Source of the DNA: Saprospiraceae bacterium
GTDB lineage: Bacteria > Bacteroidota > Bacteroidia > Chitinophagales > Saprospiraceae
Direction: 5' to 3'
DNA: 38,321 nucleotides
Assembly: GCA_013140975.1 (NCBI GenBank)
Contig: JABFRV010000143.1
Location: forward strand, 1-38,321
Part shown: positions 1 to 8,825 of the stretch, piece by piece
Layout: each line of letters opens with the position of its first letter
Position numbering within the stretch: position 1 is the stretch's first letter
Notes under the pieces: model-generated
Database searches by the model: none
The model's input: only the letters and a program-made list of their open reading frames with translations
Told to the model about the DNA's origin: nothing
Translations under genes and position numbers: made by a program

Positions 1-88
1 AAAAAAATTAGTGTATTTGAATATTAGAACAACGATGGAGAGTGAATATTGTAGATTATTTCTTTAAAAAAACCAAGTACAAAATTCA

Positions 89-96
89 TACTTTTG
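89..96 (+). promoter_or_regulatory. Bacteroidota -7 promoter box (TACTTTTG)
   Basis: The box matches TAnnTTTG exactly and lies 22 bases before the ATG at 119. No good -33 TTG is seen at the usual distance, so the assignment rests on the -7 box and its position only. Confidence 0.5.
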
Positions 97-118
97 CCTT
101 TATTTGGGCGAGATTCTA

Positions 119-2467
119 ATGAATAAAATTCTAGGGTTACATCTTATATTTTTCTGGTTAATTTTTAACCTTTTATCGGTTCATTCTCAGACCCTTCCAA
201 CCATCTGTCCTCAACCTGCTTATATGACCAAGAATTGCATTGATGCCTGCCTTATATGCGATATAGAAGGGTTTACTGGTAGAAATACTTCCAATTTTGA
301 TCCAGGCCAGCTTCCTACAGGCTTTTGCACAACCACCAATCATAATATACGATGGATCGCTTTTATGGCAAGTACGCCTCAACTTACTTTAGAACTGACC
401 GTCCGTAATTGTAATAATAATGATGGATTGGAAGTTGGAATTTTTGAAAGTTTGGATTGTATACGATTTGAAAAAGTAAGTAATTGTGATGGAGATGTCG
501 AACCCAATAGTACAACCCGATTAACGTTTACAAAAACCATTGTAGAAGGGCAATACTATTATCTTGTTATAGACGGAAATCGTGGAGATGTATGTGATTA
601 CAGTGTACGTGTGGTAAATGGTTCAACAAAAGTGACTCCTTTGGATAAATCAGGAGAAATAAAAGGACCTCTTAAGGTATGCCAGAGTGAAAAAATCAAG
701 TATGATGTGTCGGCAATTAAAGGCGCTGCATGGCATTATTGGTATTTAAATGGAACACCAATAGGCGTAGGTGATTCCAAAGAAGTGAATTGGACTACTT
801 CGGGAAAATTTCAATTATGTGCTCAGGCTGTAAATGCTTGTGATGACGCACCACCTAGCTGTATTGAAGTTGTTGTAAATCCTGTTTATACCGATTCTAT
901 TCAAGTTGAAATATGCGAGGGTGAAATTTATTCTATTGGTAATCTAAACTTAAGTTCATCAGGTATCTATAAGGCCCAATTACAATCGATAAATTCTTGT
1001 GATAGTATAGTTTCTGTTTATTTAACTTCACATAATATATCAAAAAATTCAACGCAATTAAATCTATGTGAAGGTGATACCCTTCGGTTCAATAATAAAA
1101 AATATTTCAGTGCCGGATTTTTTATTGATACTTTAGAAACAGTTTATGGTTGCGACAGCATTCTTGAATTAGAAGTAATTCAAATACGATGTAACATTCA
1201 AAGCAAAAGTTCTATTCAAAATGTAAAGTGTTATGGTGATAAAAATGGAAGCATTACTTTTGAAGTGGTTGATGGTACTCCTTCTTTCACTTTTCAATAC
1301 GAAAATCTGCAGGATCCAACTATTAATGGCATTGGACAAATTGCTCAATTAAATCTTCCGGTGACTATTACTAATCTTCCTAAAGGAGATTATCAGATAA
1401 TCATTACTGATTTTTTTGGTAATAAAAGAATTCTTACAATTCAAGTTACCGAACCTGAACCCTTGGAAGTCAAACTAACTCAAATTTCTAACCAGAGATT
1501 TTCTTTAAAATGCTATGGTGATAAAAATGGATTAATAAATTCTAATATTGTTGGTGGCACTAGGCCTTATTCCTTTTTATGGTCAAATGGTCAAACGAGT
1601 TCTGATATTCGTAACTTAAGTGCCGGCAAATATTCATTAATCGTTATTGATTCTAACAATTGTCCTATTAACATTGAGACAGAGCTTACTGAACCTAATT
1701 CTTTGCAATTTATGTTATTAGGAAATGATCCAACATGCGACAATGATGCCAGTGGTGCAATTGAGCTCAGAAATATTAAAGGAGGTGTAGGCCCTTACTC
1801 TTTTTCGCTGAATAATATGGCATTTGATGACATATGGCAATTTAGAAATCTCAATGAAGGAAATTATCTAATTGTGATGAAAGATGATAATGGCTGTCTA
1901 AAGTCGGGGAATATTACAATTACAAATCCTGAACATACGAATATTTCAAAATACGAAGATTATTCAATAAATCTTGGAGATAGTGTTAAAATTATTCTTC
2001 AATATACTTCTATCCCGGGAAAAATTCAATGGATACCATCAGATCATCTTTCTTGTAATGATTGCATTGATCCTTTTGCATCACCGGTAAATGATACATA
2101 TTATACTTTATTAACAACATCAAAAGATGGTTGCATAGATTCAATAAAAGTACTGGTACGTGTAATTAAGGATAAAAGAATTTGGGCACCGAATGTTTTT
2201 TCTCCTAATGGTGATGGAATTAATGATATATTCAATATTACCGGTACGAGATCATTAAGCCTAATTAAAAAATTACAAATCTTTGATCGTTGGGGTGGAA
2301 TGGTTTATGAAGGAACAAAATTATTACCTACTGATCCACGAACTGGTTGGAATGGTTTTTTTAATAATCAAGCATCTTCTTCCGGTGTTTATACATGGAG
2401 TGTAGAAGCAGAGTTTCTGGATGGTGAAATTGTAAGGGAATCCGGAGATATAACTTTACTGAGGTAA
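119..2467 (+). CDS. SprB-repeat surface protein with gliding motility-associated C-terminal (CHU_C) T9SS type B sorting domain
   Basis: A 782-residue secreted protein. The ATG at 119 is preferred over an in-frame TTG at 104 because it gives a clean signal peptide (about residues 1-24, ending SVHSQ) and sits 22 bases after a -7 box. The N-terminal part (about 25-170) is Cys-rich and unassigned. An Ig-like segment follows (about 180-250), then Cys-rich modules. From about residue 367 there are three SprB-like repeats; two begin KCYGDKNG and one continues to GGTRPYSFLWSNG. Residues from about 689 form the CHU_C domain (APNVFSPNGDGINDIF, then FDRWGGMVYE, then GVYTWSVEA), which directs export by the type IX system and surface attachment. 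The gene is monocistronic and convergent with the TonB receptor gene, with 12 bases between the stops. The substrate or adhesion target is unknown. Confidence 0.9.
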   Translation: MNKILGLHLIFFWLIFNLLSVHSQTLPTICPQPAYMTKNCIDACLICDIEGFTGRNTSNFDPGQLPTGFCTTTNHNIRWIAFMASTPQLTLELTVRNCNNNDGLEVGIFESLDCIRFEKVSNCDGDVEPNSTTRLTFTKTIVEGQYYYLVIDGNRGDVCDYSVRVVNGSTKVTPLDKSGEIKGPLKVCQSEKIKYDVSAIKGAAWHYWYLNGTPIGVGDSKEVNWTTSGKFQLCAQAVNACDDAPPSCIEVVVNPVYTDSIQVEICEGEIYSIGNLNLSSSGIYKAQLQSINSCDSIVSVYLTSHNISKNSTQLNLCEGDTLRFNNKKYFSAGFFIDTLETVYGCDSILELEVIQIRCNIQSKSSIQNVKCYGDKNGSITFEVVDGTPSFTFQYENLQDPTINGIGQIAQLNLPVTITNLPKGDYQIIITDFFGNKRILTIQVTEPEPLEVKLTQISNQRFSLKCYGDKNGLINSNIVGGTRPYSFLWSNGQTSSDIRNLSAGKYSLIVIDSNNCPINIETELTEPNSLQFMLLGNDPTCDNDASGAIELRNIKGGVGPYSFSLNNMAFDDIWQFRNLNEGNYLIVMKDDNGCLKSGNITITNPEHTNISKYEDYSINLGDSVKIILQYTSIPGKIQWIPSDHLSCNDCIDPFASPVNDTYYTLLTTSKDGCIDSIKVLVRVIKDKRIWAPNVFSPNGDGINDIFNITGTRSLSLIKKLQIFDRWGGMVYEGTKLLPTDPRTGWNGFFNNQASSSGVYTWSVEAEFLDGEIVRESGDITLLR

Positions 2468-2479
2468 ATCAAAAATTCA

Positions 2480-4693
2480 TTAAAAATTAATTCCCAGTTT
2501 TAGTCTAAAATTCATTGGGTTGCCCGGCGTAAAATGCAATTCCTCTAAGGGTTGACTTTCATTTTTTAGTCTTGATAACGTTGCAAATTGTGCTTCATTC
2601 CAATTTCTATTTAAAGCATTATCCAGAACGCCACTAATCGTTATATTTCTAACGTTATAATTTACACCAACGTCAACTATTGTATACCCATAAGCAATTA
2701 TGCTATAATCTTCGTTTGCCGGACGATTACCCAAATATCTTAATTTGATACTTGCTGAAAAGTTCTTCATATCGTTTATGTTCAATCCTGCTGTTGCTGT
2801 CCACTTAGAAGCCAAAGGAATAAAGTTTTCTCTTTCAGAGCCTATAGCACTTCTCGCTATCGTATATGAAGCATCGCCGAACAAACTGAAATGCTTTCCT
2901 ATTTCAGATCTAAAGCCTGCTTCAAGCCCATGTCTGATTGTATGCCCACTTGATTCTACAATTGCTTCGTCTCCCACATATACTAACTCATCTTCAAGAT
3001 CAATGAACCAATAACCAATATGAAATAAAATATTAGAAACTGGTTTCGTCTGAACACCCAAATCTGAATTAAAACTTCTGGTTAATAATCCACTGTTATT
3101 ATCTTTTGATAACAATCTTGAATCATTAGAATGAAACCCAAATCCATTCTTATTGTAGAATTGAACTTTTGGACTTACTGAATAAAATGCATTTAATTTT
3201 GGGGATACGATGAATTCAGAATGCTTGCTGATTTGATTCAAATTGAACAATTTTTCCTTATATTTTACAGTGAATAAATCAGAACGTAGCTGTGTTTGAA
3301 TTTCTAATCTTTTGTGTTCCCAATGCCATTTAGCAAATGAATAGAAATTATTCTCCGTTACATCTCCTAATGCTTTACGTTTTAATACTTCCGTTCGTAA
3401 AAAGGTATGTGATAATTCATTACTTAGAACCAAATCCGTTCTCATTCCAACAGCCAACTGATACCAACTTTTCTTAAATCTATCTTCAAGGCTTGATTCC
3501 CATCCAATCACTGAACGATTTTCTTTCTGTCTTATCTGATCACCATGTATTGGATCCTTCAAGAAAAAACTGAAGTTTGAAAACAACTCAAAACTATAAC
3601 TCGTATAAAATGCATTTATTTTAAAATTCCTGTATGCCTTGCCACTGTTATAGTATTGTATTAATAAATTATTTCTAGATGTTATCCCTCCTTCTGTATC
3701 ATCAATAGCTCCAAAACGACTTATCCTTCCTGCCTTTACTTCACGTTCAGGAATTTGCCCAGATGCATACCAATTACTACTAAATATTGATGATGTAAAA
3801 CGCAGACCGGAATTATAATTAATCTTATATCTTAATTTAAACAAACCATTTAATTTTTGAAAATCCTGTGGGCTTTCAAAAAATCCATCGGAACGAATGT
3901 ATTCAACTGCTCCATAAATGTCCCATTTTTTTGAATGTTTCAATTCAATCAATGACACAGCCCTATTAAAGTTAATCATTCCTTTCTCTAAAGAAATCTG
4001 ACTCTTATGTAAATGATCTTTGAGTTTAAAATTGACAGAACCCGCTGTAGCAAAATTACCTTTAGAAACATTGTATGAGCCTTTTTCAAACTCTACCTTA
4101 TCAACTGTTTCTGGAATTACAAAATGAAGATCAGCATAGCCCTGTCCATGAGCATGAGACACCATATTTACAGGAAGATAGTTATCAACTGTTATATTAA
4201 TATCCGTTCCATGATCAATATCAAATCCCCTTAAAAAAATCTGTTCTGCTTTTCCCCCTCCCGCATGTTGCGCTATAAATAAACCAGGAACGATTCTCAA
4301 TAATTCCTGAGAATTTTGAACAGGATTCATTCGTGTATCTATCTTTTGCAAATTTTCATTTACTGGTTCTGAAATATTAACCTGTTCAAGAATAATATTA
4401 TCTTCTTCAAGATTAATTGATACGGATTCCTGTACATCTGATTCAACAATAATTGTTCTTTTCTTATATCCTAAAATACTTAACAGAATGCTATCATTTG
4501 CTCTGGCGCTTTTATCTACAAACTTTCCGTAGGCATCAGAATGAGTATGCAATCCACTTCGCAAGTTACTCAGAAATACATCCTGTATTGGCTGATCGTT
4601 TTGATCTACTATAGTTCCTGAAAGTTGCGCGTTTAAATTGTAACTTAAAAACAATACTATAACAATGTGAAAATTAATAATTAATTTAAACAT
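2480..4693 (-). CDS. TonB-dependent outer membrane receptor with carboxypeptidase-regulatory-like N-terminus
   Basis: A 737-residue outer membrane receptor for energised uptake across the outer membrane. It has a signal peptide ending NLNAQ (residue 23), a carboxypeptidase-D-regulatory-like beta domain (about 24-105), a plug domain (about 115-225, with LLRIVPGLF and FLRGFDIDHG), then a 22-strand-type barrel ending in an aromatic residue (LGINF). The plug is rich in histidine: H143, H161, H180, H182 and H190, including SHAHGQGYADLH. Together with LHTHSD near residue 50 this suggests, but does not prove, a metal or metal-chelate ligand. It is the last gene of the operon with the DUF4331 and TPR genes, 12 bases downstream of the TPR gene. 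A divergent ECF sigma/anti-sigma pair probably governs its expression. The real substrate cannot be read from the sequence. Confidence 0.9.
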   Translation of the reverse strand: MFKLIINFHIVIVLFLSYNLNAQLSGTIVDQNDQPIQDVFLSNLRSGLHTHSDAYGKFVDKSARANDSILLSILGYKKRTIIVESDVQESVSINLEEDNIILEQVNISEPVNENLQKIDTRMNPVQNSQELLRIVPGLFIAQHAGGGKAEQIFLRGFDIDHGTDINITVDNYLPVNMVSHAHGQGYADLHFVIPETVDKVEFEKGSYNVSKGNFATAGSVNFKLKDHLHKSQISLEKGMINFNRAVSLIELKHSKKWDIYGAVEYIRSDGFFESPQDFQKLNGLFKLRYKINYNSGLRFTSSIFSSNWYASGQIPEREVKAGRISRFGAIDDTEGGITSRNNLLIQYYNSGKAYRNFKINAFYTSYSFELFSNFSFFLKDPIHGDQIRQKENRSVIGWESSLEDRFKKSWYQLAVGMRTDLVLSNELSHTFLRTEVLKRKALGDVTENNFYSFAKWHWEHKRLEIQTQLRSDLFTVKYKEKLFNLNQISKHSEFIVSPKLNAFYSVSPKVQFYNKNGFGFHSNDSRLLSKDNNSGLLTRSFNSDLGVQTKPVSNILFHIGYWFIDLEDELVYVGDEAIVESSGHTIRHGLEAGFRSEIGKHFSLFGDASYTIARSAIGSERENFIPLASKWTATAGLNINDMKNFSASIKLRYLGNRPANEDYSIIAYGYTIVDVGVNYNVRNITISGVLDNALNRNWNEAQFATLSRLKNESQPLEELHFTPGNPMNFRLKLGINF

Positions 4694-4705
4694 AAGAAAT
4701 AAATA

Positions 4706-5905
4706 CTATATAGATTGAATTTGATTTTCTATTTCCTTAATTTCAGGATGTTGAGAATTTGTAATCTTAGCTTTTTGAAGGCAAATCTGCGCATTCGACT
4801 TATCTTTCTTCTGAATATAAATTTTTGCTAACATTCGATTGATGTCAATATTTTCAGGTCGCATTTTTTGATCGCTCTTAATATATTTTAGCGCCATTTC
4901 TGCATCATCAAAAAATTCAAGGTATAATCCGGCATACTCAAGACTCATATTATGTCCATGATCCGTATCGTCCTTCAACATTTCAAGTATCTCTCTTAGT
5001 TTCGTTTTCATTTCTTCAGTTCTGCCCTGTTTTTTATACAACTCAGCCAAAGTCACATAGAATCCAACTTCAGGGATAATTTCACATGCTTCTTGAAGCG
5101 TTTTTTCAGCATGCTCTAATTTATTTTGCTTCATATAAACTTCGGCAAGACTACCTAATGCAAATGGATAATTTTCTCTTTCTGTTAATAATTGTTTCAA
5201 CACATATTCGGATTCCTCGACTTTATTGTATCGTAAGTATAATTCACCCAATTGAAGCACAGCCCAAGACCTTTCTTCGCTTCCCGGACTTCCTGCTTCA
5301 ACTGCCATTTTCATAGCTTCAATAGATTCATCAACCATTCCATGTATTTCTCTTAAATAGGATACTCTTGAATACGAACTTAAATCAGGTCGGATAGAAA
5401 CCATCTTGTCGGCATTTTCTACCGCCTTTTCATAATCGCCTAGCTCAACATAAGCATCTACAATTGAACCATATATTTTTGAATTATAGGGGTTGATAGC
5501 TACCGCTTTTTGTGCTGTAATTAACGCATTTGCAAAATCATGCAAAGACAATTGGATCGATGCTTTATTGCTAAGTGCAAGAAATTGATTGTCTTTTGAA
5601 ATTTTCTTTATTTGCAATGCATGGTCTATCATTTGTAAACCTGCGTTGTAATAATGTCCGTGCTCTCCCGTCACTCTCGCTTCTCCAATAAATAAATTTG
5701 AAAGAGAAATAAGTGATTCAATCGATTCGGGTTCCTTTTTTAGTTTATATTTTAAATCTGCGTAGGTATTTTTAATTCTTGGCCATTCTATAGAGTATTG
5801 AAGTTTTTCAGGTCGATCCAATAATTCCGGAACATTTACCACAGAATTATTTTTAGTATTACAAGAAATAATAAATAATATTAGTATTAGATTAATGATT
5901 TTCAT
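4706..5905 (-). CDS. TPR-repeat lipoprotein
   Basis: A 399-residue lipoprotein. A short hydrophobic signal ends at a lipobox (IISC, Cys15). The rest is helical and carries several tetratricopeptide repeats (for example AVAINPYNSKIYGSIVDAY, and ALGSLAEVYMKQNKLEHAEK), so it is probably a protein-binding scaffold facing the periplasm. Two His-rich stretches stand out, EHGHYY at about residue 80 and DHGHNM at about 312, and echo the His-rich plug of the receptor encoded just downstream. It is the middle gene of the DUF4331-TPR-TonB operon. A 123-base spacer containing two hairpins separates it from the DUF4331 gene. Its partner is likely the DUF4331 protein or the receptor (inference from position only). 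Confidence 0.85.
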   Translation of the reverse strand: MKIINLILILFIISCNTKNNSVVNVPELLDRPEKLQYSIEWPRIKNTYADLKYKLKKEPESIESLISLSNLFIGEARVTGEHGHYYNAGLQMIDHALQIKKISKDNQFLALSNKASIQLSLHDFANALITAQKAVAINPYNSKIYGSIVDAYVELGDYEKAVENADKMVSIRPDLSSYSRVSYLREIHGMVDESIEAMKMAVEAGSPGSEERSWAVLQLGELYLRYNKVEESEYVLKQLLTERENYPFALGSLAEVYMKQNKLEHAEKTLQEACEIIPEVGFYVTLAELYKKQGRTEEMKTKLREILEMLKDDTDHGHNMSLEYAGLYLEFFDDAEMALKYIKSDQKMRPENIDINRMLAKIYIQKKDKSNAQICLQKAKITNSQHPEIKEIENQIQSI

Positions 5906-5934
5906 AAAAATTAGATTTAGATTAAATTGTGATT

Positions 5935-5988
5935 GTATTAGTTTATGTCCTTACATTCTTTTACGTCCGCAAGGACATAATCTAATAC
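5935..5988 (-). promoter_or_regulatory. Long intercistronic hairpin between the DUF4331 and TPR genes
   Basis: Arms 5943-5952 (TTATGTCCTT) and 5971-5980 (AAGGACATAA) are perfectly complementary over 10 bp around an 18-base loop. After one T-T mismatch the stem continues for 7 bp (5935-5941 with 5982-5988). No T-run follows it closely on the minus strand, so it looks more like a processing, stability or attenuation element than a simple terminator. Confidence 0.6.
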
Positions 5989-5996
5989 TAATTTTA

Positions 5997-6033
5997 AGTA
6001 AAATTCCAATCGGTTTTGGAATTAAGTTTTACT
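5997..6033 (-). promoter_or_regulatory. Second hairpin overlapping the DUF4331 stop codon
   Basis: The inner stem pairs 6002-6007 (AATTCC) with 6018-6023 (GGAATT) over a 10-base loop. An outer stem pairs 5997-6001 with 6029-6033, leaving a 5-base bulge, and takes in the stop codon of the DUF4331 gene. It could be a partial terminator that lowers expression of the two distal genes. Its strength is modest. Confidence 0.4.
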
Positions 6034-8074
6034 CTTTGATAACTTTTGCATACCCCATTAATGTGCCATCCGCAGCAACTGCACTGGCAAAATAAATACC
6101 TGAAGGTAAGTGCTCTAGATTAACAATAATTTCATTGTCTCCTTTACCAAATTTCTGATCGCTTAGCGACATAACATTTTTTCCACCCTGGGAATGAAGA
6201 TTGATTTTCACCTTCGATTCAACAACTGAATTAATTTTAAATGTTGTTGATGTTTTTACAGGATTTGGAAAATTAGAAATCGTAACTTTTGCTTTTTCTA
6301 ATCCGGTTACGCCTCCACCAGGATTCTGAACTCCTGAAATAATTTTTCCACTGCATTCTCCATCACCAGACCAAGGCATTGCAATGTATGGAAAGTCAGA
6401 ACTGAACGGAGCATCATTCTTTTCAACTCCAGTAGTATACGTTAATACATTCAATAGATTAGGAGTAACAGGTGATCCACCTGCAGAATAGTCATCATAC
6501 CAAAGTCCCACAGCTGCTAAAACAACTCCAGCAACAGCTTGTAATTCTATTCTTGTTACATCATCTTCTAATCTTCTTCCATTTGGAAACCCATCCATAT
6601 TCGGTATAAATTGGAGATTGGTATTTGCATACTGAGGATCAGTAAGACCCAAAACTGCAGCTTGTACCAAACCAAGTGTACTAAACTTTGGATCGTTTCT
6701 TGGAGTCGGTGGAACGGCCATATTCAATCTCAACATATCTCCACCATTTGGTAAAAAGTTATGAACAAATGGTTTTCCAGCAGCAAGTGGATTGCCATTT
6801 TTTCCTGTTGCTAATTGATAAGGAATTACGTTTGGCACTCCGGTATGAAATGCAGGCCATAAATCAACGGATCTTGCTTTTCCAGGACCAGGTAATAATA
6901 ACTTTCCAAAGACAGCATCATCCAATGCGGTTCCCGCTAAGGCAGGATTTCCTTTTAGTGAGTAAAGTCCATCTTTACCAAATCCAAAATCAAAACCTCC
7001 CAATGACTTTGTCTGAATTCTCAATTTTGATAAAGCAGGAACTGCTCCACCAAAAAATCTATCATCCATGTACAAAGACAATTCAGGATTGTAAAAGAAA
7101 CCATCAAGCAAAGTATCAGTAATTTCATCATAAGGGCTTAGTGAATTCCAATAATCTTTGAATCCAATTGGAATTACAACTTCGTTTGTTAACGGCATTC
7201 CTAAACGAGAAACCTGAATCCAGTTCCCTGAAAAACTTTCTCCACCCGGAGTCAAAGTTCTTACAGCTTGTCTGCTCGCAGATGCCCAAACACCAATTAC
7301 ATAATCAGGATCCAAAATATTTCTTGGCGTTGCAGGAGCACCTTCTTTAAGAAGTGTTGAAATTGGAACTTCAATAATGATTGCACTTGTATTCGTGCAT
7401 GCCAATCCATCTCTTGATTTTTCACCACCTTGTCTAGGAAGGTTACCCAAATCGAAAACTCCACCAAGATCTACAAAGAAAGGATCATCAATTGGTCCAC
7501 AATAAACTTTGGAACCATTCGATAAAGTGACGATTGCATCATTGAATAACTTACTGTAGGTAGTATTCAATCCTGCTCCTCCTGTTATTGATCTTGAACC
7601 AATATTATTAGGAGGTACGACGCCATCCATAACTCTAGTTGAAAAAGTCTTTCCACCGTCTCCGCTTCTTTCAACAACATAGGTAGTTTTTTGATTTTGC
7701 TTACCAAGGCGAATGTTAAAAAAAGTTGTTGGATCTTCGTTTCTTACAGTAAATGTAATTCGATAAACAATTTCATCTCCTGGCTTGGAAGCGTCATTGT
7801 CTATGTGAATTTCATATCTGATATTCTGACCAAAAGTGTAATAATTTGGTCCACCATGAGGATTCTGCAGAGGCACAAAAGTTGCAATCAAGGTTACAAA
7901 ATCTGGTCTGCTTGGGCTTCTGAATGCATAAACGTCCACATTATCTGCCAAAGGATCATAGGCAATGAGTGGAGCTTCTCGATGGCTCGAAGCTTGTACC
8001 ATCTGAGAGGAAGAAATTGCAAACAGAATAAGAAACATGCTTGCAATTGTGTAAAATGGTTTTAATTTGATCAT
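6029..8074 (-). CDS. DUF4331 domain protein with T9SS type A C-terminal sorting domain
   Basis: A 681-residue secreted protein. It has a signal peptide ending QMVQA, directly followed by the DUF4331 hallmark SSHREAPLIA with the DVYAFRSP stretch after it. DUF4331 fills about residues 29-590. Residues about 605-681 are a type IX type A sorting domain (SNFPNPVKTSTTF, then LPSGIYFASA), so the protein is exported through T9SS and shed or anchored at the surface. The biochemical role of DUF4331 is not known to me. The protein is the first gene of an operon with a TPR lipoprotein and a TonB receptor. A surface DUF4331 protein feeding a ligand to the receptor is a reasonable but unproven model. Antisense ORFs within the gene are shadows. 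Confidence 0.9.
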   Translation of the reverse strand: MIKLKPFYTIASMFLILFAISSSQMVQASSHREAPLIAYDPLADNVDVYAFRSPSRPDFVTLIATFVPLQNPHGGPNYYTFGQNIRYEIHIDNDASKPGDEIVYRITFTVRNEDPTTFFNIRLGKQNQKTTYVVERSGDGGKTFSTRVMDGVVPPNNIGSRSITGGAGLNTTYSKLFNDAIVTLSNGSKVYCGPIDDPFFVDLGGVFDLGNLPRQGGEKSRDGLACTNTSAIIIEVPISTLLKEGAPATPRNILDPDYVIGVWASASRQAVRTLTPGGESFSGNWIQVSRLGMPLTNEVVIPIGFKDYWNSLSPYDEITDTLLDGFFYNPELSLYMDDRFFGGAVPALSKLRIQTKSLGGFDFGFGKDGLYSLKGNPALAGTALDDAVFGKLLLPGPGKARSVDLWPAFHTGVPNVIPYQLATGKNGNPLAAGKPFVHNFLPNGGDMLRLNMAVPPTPRNDPKFSTLGLVQAAVLGLTDPQYANTNLQFIPNMDGFPNGRRLEDDVTRIELQAVAGVVLAAVGLWYDDYSAGGSPVTPNLLNVLTYTTGVEKNDAPFSSDFPYIAMPWSGDGECSGKIISGVQNPGGGVTGLEKAKVTISNFPNPVKTSTTFKINSVVESKVKINLHSQGGKNVMSLSDQKFGKGDNEIIVNLEHLPSGIYFASAVAADGTLMGYAKVIKE

Positions 8075-8124
8075 ATGAAAAAAATTTAATTACGTAAAAT
8101 GGTTTAAATCCTCCTGTCTGTAAT

Positions 8125-8177
8125 AGTAAGCTTTTGGCTTACTTATTCTTTCCGGTGCTGGATAATTTTATTCCAGC
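8125..8177. promoter_or_regulatory. Two inverted repeats in the divergent DUF4331/sigma intergenic region
   Basis: The 187-base spacer holds AGTAAGC (8125-8131)/GCTTACT (8137-8143), a perfect 7-bp stem with a 5-base loop. It also holds GCTGGA (8157-8162)/TCCAGC (8172-8177), a 6-bp stem with a 9-base loop. Further TCCA/TGGA copies follow up to 8226. They could be operator sites or leader hairpins of the DUF4331 operon. No exact TAnnTTTG box for the minus-strand operon was found, which fits control by an alternative sigma factor. Confidence 0.4.
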
Positions 8178-8220
8178 GGATTCAATTACTATTTATACGT
8201 AGTCCAGACGAAGTTTGGAT

Positions 8221-8248
8221 TTGGACTTCCGGAATATTTTTATCTTCG
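8221..8248 (+). promoter_or_regulatory. Putative promoter of the ECF sigma gene
   Basis: TTG at 8221-8223, a 17-base spacer, then TATCTTCG at 8241-8248 (7 of 8 to TAnnTTTG). The ATG at 8262 lies only 13 bases after the box, so the transcript would have a very short leader. Confidence 0.4.
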
Positions 8249-8261
8249 CCTTAGAATTTAT

Positions 8262-8825
8262 ATGAATTCCGACAAATCAACCATACTTGAGGATTTTTTA
8301 AGGCTCCGCAAGGTTAAGCCAGAACAAGCATTAAGCTTGCTTATGGACAAATATGGTGATGTAATGAATGGAATTGTCTCTAATATTCTAAAAAAGGATT
8401 CATTGACCGAAGAAGCTGTGCAGGATGGTTTCATAAAAGTCTGGAAGAATCTTTCAGAATACGATCAAAACAAGAGTTCTCTTTTCACATGGCTATTAAC
8501 AATTTTTAAGAATACAGCAATTGATCATTTGCGTAAGGAATCTAAAAGACAAATCCAATCCTTGGATTCAAGCGTATATGATAATATGAAGTATTCCGAA
8601 AACACGAATATGTTTGACCCTGGTCTATTACAAAAAATTAATTCAATGGATCCTAAATACAGAGAACTTGTTGATTTAATTTATTTACAAGGTTTTACAC
8701 AACAGGAAGTATGCGACGAACTTAGTATACCATTAGGAACAGTAAAAACAAGAATTAGTACTGGCATTAAAATGTTAAGAGATATTTTGAATATATTAAT
8801 TATAAGTTTATTCGTTAATTTTTAA
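8262..8825 (+). CDS. ECF-type RNA polymerase sigma factor
   Basis: A 187-residue sigma-70 family protein of extracytoplasmic function type. Region 2 (about residues 25-95) contains the DGFIKVWKNL core-binding helix and the LFTWLLTIFKNTAIDHLRK -10-recognition part. Region 4 (about 125-180) contains the helix-turn-helix FTQQEVCDELSIPLGTVKTR. It directs RNA polymerase to a small regulon. Its stop codon overlaps the start of the anti-sigma gene by one base (TAATG), which implies translational coupling and a paired stoichiometry. It is divergent from the DUF4331-TPR-TonB operon, so that operon is the most likely target besides its own promoter (inference). Confidence 0.92.
   Translation: MNSDKSTILEDFLRLRKVKPEQALSLLMDKYGDVMNGIVSNILKKDSLTEEAVQDGFIKVWKNLSEYDQNKSSLFTWLLTIFKNTAIDHLRKESKRQIQSLDSSVYDNMKYSENTNMFDPGLLQKINSMDPKYRELVDLIYLQGFTQQEVCDELSIPLGTVKTRISTGIKMLRDILNILIISLFVNF

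Noticed and set aside
6688-8065. Plus-strand ORFs of 60-144 codons opposite the DUF4331 gene
   Set aside because: They are antisense shadows of a convincing full-length DUF4331-T9SS protein and have no domain, start context or signal of their own.
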